NCBI RefSeq assembly: GCF_008244685.1
Contig: NZ_VTFT01000001.1
Location: forward strand, 1,467,248-1,531,247
DNA: 64,000 nt
Reading direction: 5' to 3'
From: Luteimonas viscosa
GTDB lineage: Bacteria > Pseudomonadota > Gammaproteobacteria > Xanthomonadales > Xanthomonadaceae
A program made the position numbers and the translations under genes. The notes under the pieces are model-generated. The model did no database searches, had not been told where the DNA came from, and saw only the letters and a list, made by a program, of their open reading frames with translations. The number at the start of each line of letters is the position of its first letter. The first letter of the stretch is position 1. Shown in pieces: positions 62,437-64,000 of this stretch.

Positions 62437-63714
62437 ATGACGCAACCGCTTCCCCACGTGGTCATCGTCGGCGGCGGCTTCGCGGGCCTCTGGGCCGCGC
62501 GCGCGCTGCGCACCGCTCCGGTCCGCATCACCCTGCTCGATCGCGGCAACCACCACCTGTTCCAGCCCCTGCTCTACCAGGTGGCGACCGCGGGCCTGTC
62601 CGCGCCCGACATCGCCGCGCCGCTGCGCCAGATCCTGCGCCGGCAGGAGAACGTGGAGGTGCGGATGGCGACCGTGTCGCGCATCGATGCGGACGCGCGC
62701 CAGGTGGAAATCGAGGATGCCACCGGCGGACAGCGCCTGGATTTCGACTACCTGATGCTCGCCAGCGGCGTCACCCACGATTATTTCGGCAACGAGCAGT
62801 GGGCCGCGCACGCGCCGGGCCTGAAGACGCTCGACGACGCGCTCGACCTGCGCCGCAAGCTGCTGCTCGCCTTCGAGCGCGCGGAGGCCGAGACCGATCC
62901 CGACGAACGCGACGCCTGGCTGAGTTTCGCCATCATCGGCGGTGGTCCTACCGGGGTCGAACTGGCGGGCACGCTGTCGGAGATCGCGCGGCACACGCTC
63001 AGCGGCGAGTTCCGCAACATCGATCCGGCGCGGGCGCGGGTGCGGCTGGTGGAAGCCGGACCGCGCGTGCTGTCCTCGTTCCCGGACGACCTGTCGCGCA
63101 AGGCGCGCGCGCAACTCGAGAAGCTCGGCGTCGAGGTCCACACCGGCGTGCCGGTGGAGGAGATCACCGCCGAGGGCTACCGCCGTGGCGAGGAGTTCGT
63201 GCGCGCGCGGACCGTGGTCTGGGCCGCCGGCGTCGCGGCCTCGCCGCTGGCGCAATGCCTGGGCGTGCCGCTCGATCGCGCCGGGCGCGTGAAGGTGCAA
63301 CCGGATCTCTCGGTGCCGGGGCATCCCTGCATCTTCGTGGCCGGCGACCTGGCCGCGATCGACCGCGCCGACGGCAGGCCGGTGCCGGGCGTGGCGCCGG
63401 CCGCCAAGCAGATGGGCCGCCACGTCGCGCGCACGATCCTCGCCCGCCTGGACGGCCGCGAGGGCACGCATTTCCGCTACCGCGACTACGGCAACCTCGC
63501 CACCATCGGCCGCATGGCCGCCGTGGTCGACCTCGGCGCGTGGCGGTTCTCGGGGATGCTGGCCTGGTGGTTCTGGCTGCTGGCGCACCTGTTCTTCCTG
63601 GTCGGTTTCCGCAACCGCATCGTGGTGCTGCTCAACTGGTCGGTGGCGTACTGGACCCACCAGCGCGCGGCCCGGATCATCCTCGGCGGCGACGATCGTT
63701 CCGATACAAAGTAA
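62437..63714 (+). CDS. ndh: Type II NADH:quinone oxidoreductase
   Basis: A 425-residue membrane-associated flavoprotein that oxidises NADH and reduces quinone without pumping protons. The FAD-binding Rossmann motif is VVIVGGGFAGLWAARAL. FQPLLYQVATAGLSAPDIA is typical of NDH-2. The second Rossmann site for NADH is FAIIGGGPTGVELAGTLSEI. The quinone-site region is VAPAAKQMGRHVARTI. The C-terminal amphipathic or hydrophobic helices (about 368-410, WWFWLLAHLFFLVGF) anchor it. Frame continues upstream, but the -10 element fixes the start. Confidence 0.93.
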   Translation: MTQPLPHVVIVGGGFAGLWAARALRTAPVRITLLDRGNHHLFQPLLYQVATAGLSAPDIAAPLRQILRRQENVEVRMATVSRIDADARQVEIEDATGGQRLDFDYLMLASGVTHDYFGNEQWAAHAPGLKTLDDALDLRRKLLLAFERAEAETDPDERDAWLSFAIIGGGPTGVELAGTLSEIARHTLSGEFRNIDPARARVRLVEAGPRVLSSFPDDLSRKARAQLEKLGVEVHTGVPVEEITAEGYRRGEEFVRARTVVWAAGVAASPLAQCLGVPLDRAGRVKVQPDLSVPGHPCIFVAGDLAAIDRADGRPVPGVAPAAKQMGRHVARTILARLDGREGTHFRYRDYGNLATIGRMAAVVDLGAWRFSGMLAWWFWLLAHLFFLVGFRNRIVVLLNWSVAYWTHQRAARIILGGDDRSDTK

Positions 63715-63793
63715 CGATCCACACGCGTGAGCGTGCACGTCAGCGCGTGCCTTGCTTCGGCTAGGATGGCGCGTCCCCCGGAACGCCGCGCGC

Positions 63794-64000
63794 ATGACCG
63801 AGATCCCGCTGCAGAACCTGCTGATCGCGCTCGCGGTGACCACCGGCGCAGGACTGGCGACGGGGCTCGGCAGCCTGCTGGTCTTCGCCTCGAAGAAGCC
63901 CAATGCGCGGCTGCTGGCGTTCGGCCTGGCCTTCGCCGGCGGGGCGATGGTGTACGTGTCGCTCGCCGAGATCCTCAACAAGTCGGTCGCGTCGTACACG
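63794..64000 (+). CDS. ZIP-family metal transporter, N-terminal part (cut by window edge)
   Basis: The first 69 residues are visible. They hold a membrane helix LLIALAVTTGAGLATGLGSL and a second helix beginning LLAFGLAFAGGAMVYVSLAE, followed by ILNKS. This matches the start of ZupT-type ZIP transporters, which import zinc and other divalent metals. The ATG at 63794 is reasonable. A TAGGAT -10-like hexamer lies about 30 bases upstream. The remainder is outside the window. Confidence 0.8.
   Translation, partial: MTEIPLQNLLIALAVTTGAGLATGLGSLLVFASKKPNARLLAFGLAFAGGAMVYVSLAEILNKSVASYT

Overview
The window is high-GC DNA (roughly 70% by eye) from a gammaproteobacterium, most likely Lysobacteraceae/Xanthomonadaceae of the Luteimonas-Lysobacter-Xanthomonas type. 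The evidence is the gene orders def-fmt-rsmB, dprA-smg-topA-tsaC and gltB-gltD, the family-typical small proteins (DUF4124, DUF3667, DUF4286, GYF-RDD, pilin-like), and several classes of short intergenic inverted repeats common in that family. I see no rRNA, tRNA, transposase, prophage or CRISPR array. Nearly everything looks chromosomal and intact.

Layout. 1-4400: the start of an unidentified leftward gene, a secreted M23 peptidase with C-terminal repeats, rpoD (extended -10 promoter) and dtd. 4587-10817: a cell-envelope block with a LpxL-like acyltransferase, two PH-domain membrane proteins overlapping it in one operon, and three glycosyltransferases (GT4, GT9, GT2). 10848-21888: a housekeeping block with leftward def-fmt-rsmB, divergent from a LysM protein, dprA, smg, a pilin-like protein, a GYF-RDD membrane protein, topA and tsaC. 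22061-28124: glutamate synthase gltBD, with a long inverted repeat between the two genes. 28225-31041: two DUF4124 proteins, a VOC protein and an SDR.

31209-49266 is the main accessory region, a pectin/uronate utilisation locus. Extracytoplasmic parts are a family-1-like pectate lyase, a GH43 enzyme, a rhamnogalacturonan-acetylesterase-like SGNH-cupin fusion, a type-B carboxylesterase, an acetyl-esterase-like hydrolase and a TonB-dependent receptor. Inner-membrane uptake is a TRAP transporter (dctPQM) in an operon with a FAH/hydratase-family enzyme. Cytoplasmic steps are KduI, KduD and KdgK, leading to 2-keto-3-deoxy-6-phosphogluconate. A LacI regulator sits in the middle. Sites with an ACCGGTGTC core lie upstream of kduI, of lacI, and between the TRAP operon and the pectate lyase. 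A further copy lies inside the start of the TonB receptor gene, and a degenerate one lies upstream of that receptor and kdgK. This points to a single local regulon. No unsaturated uronyl hydrolase (GH88/GH105) or KDPG aldolase is in the window.

49381-64000: sppA, a MATE exporter, DUF3667 and DUF4286 proteins, a sigma-region-4-like membrane protein coupled to a DUF3106 protein, an AT-rich gap with two perfect inverted DnaA boxes in front of priA, a NYN-LOTUS protein, a KgtP-like transporter, transaldolase, NDH-2 and the start of a ZIP-family transporter.

Four genes (LpxL-like, tsaC, priA, ndh) have a -10-like TANNNT hexamer ending 6-7 bases before the start codon, the arrangement expected for leaderless mRNAs.
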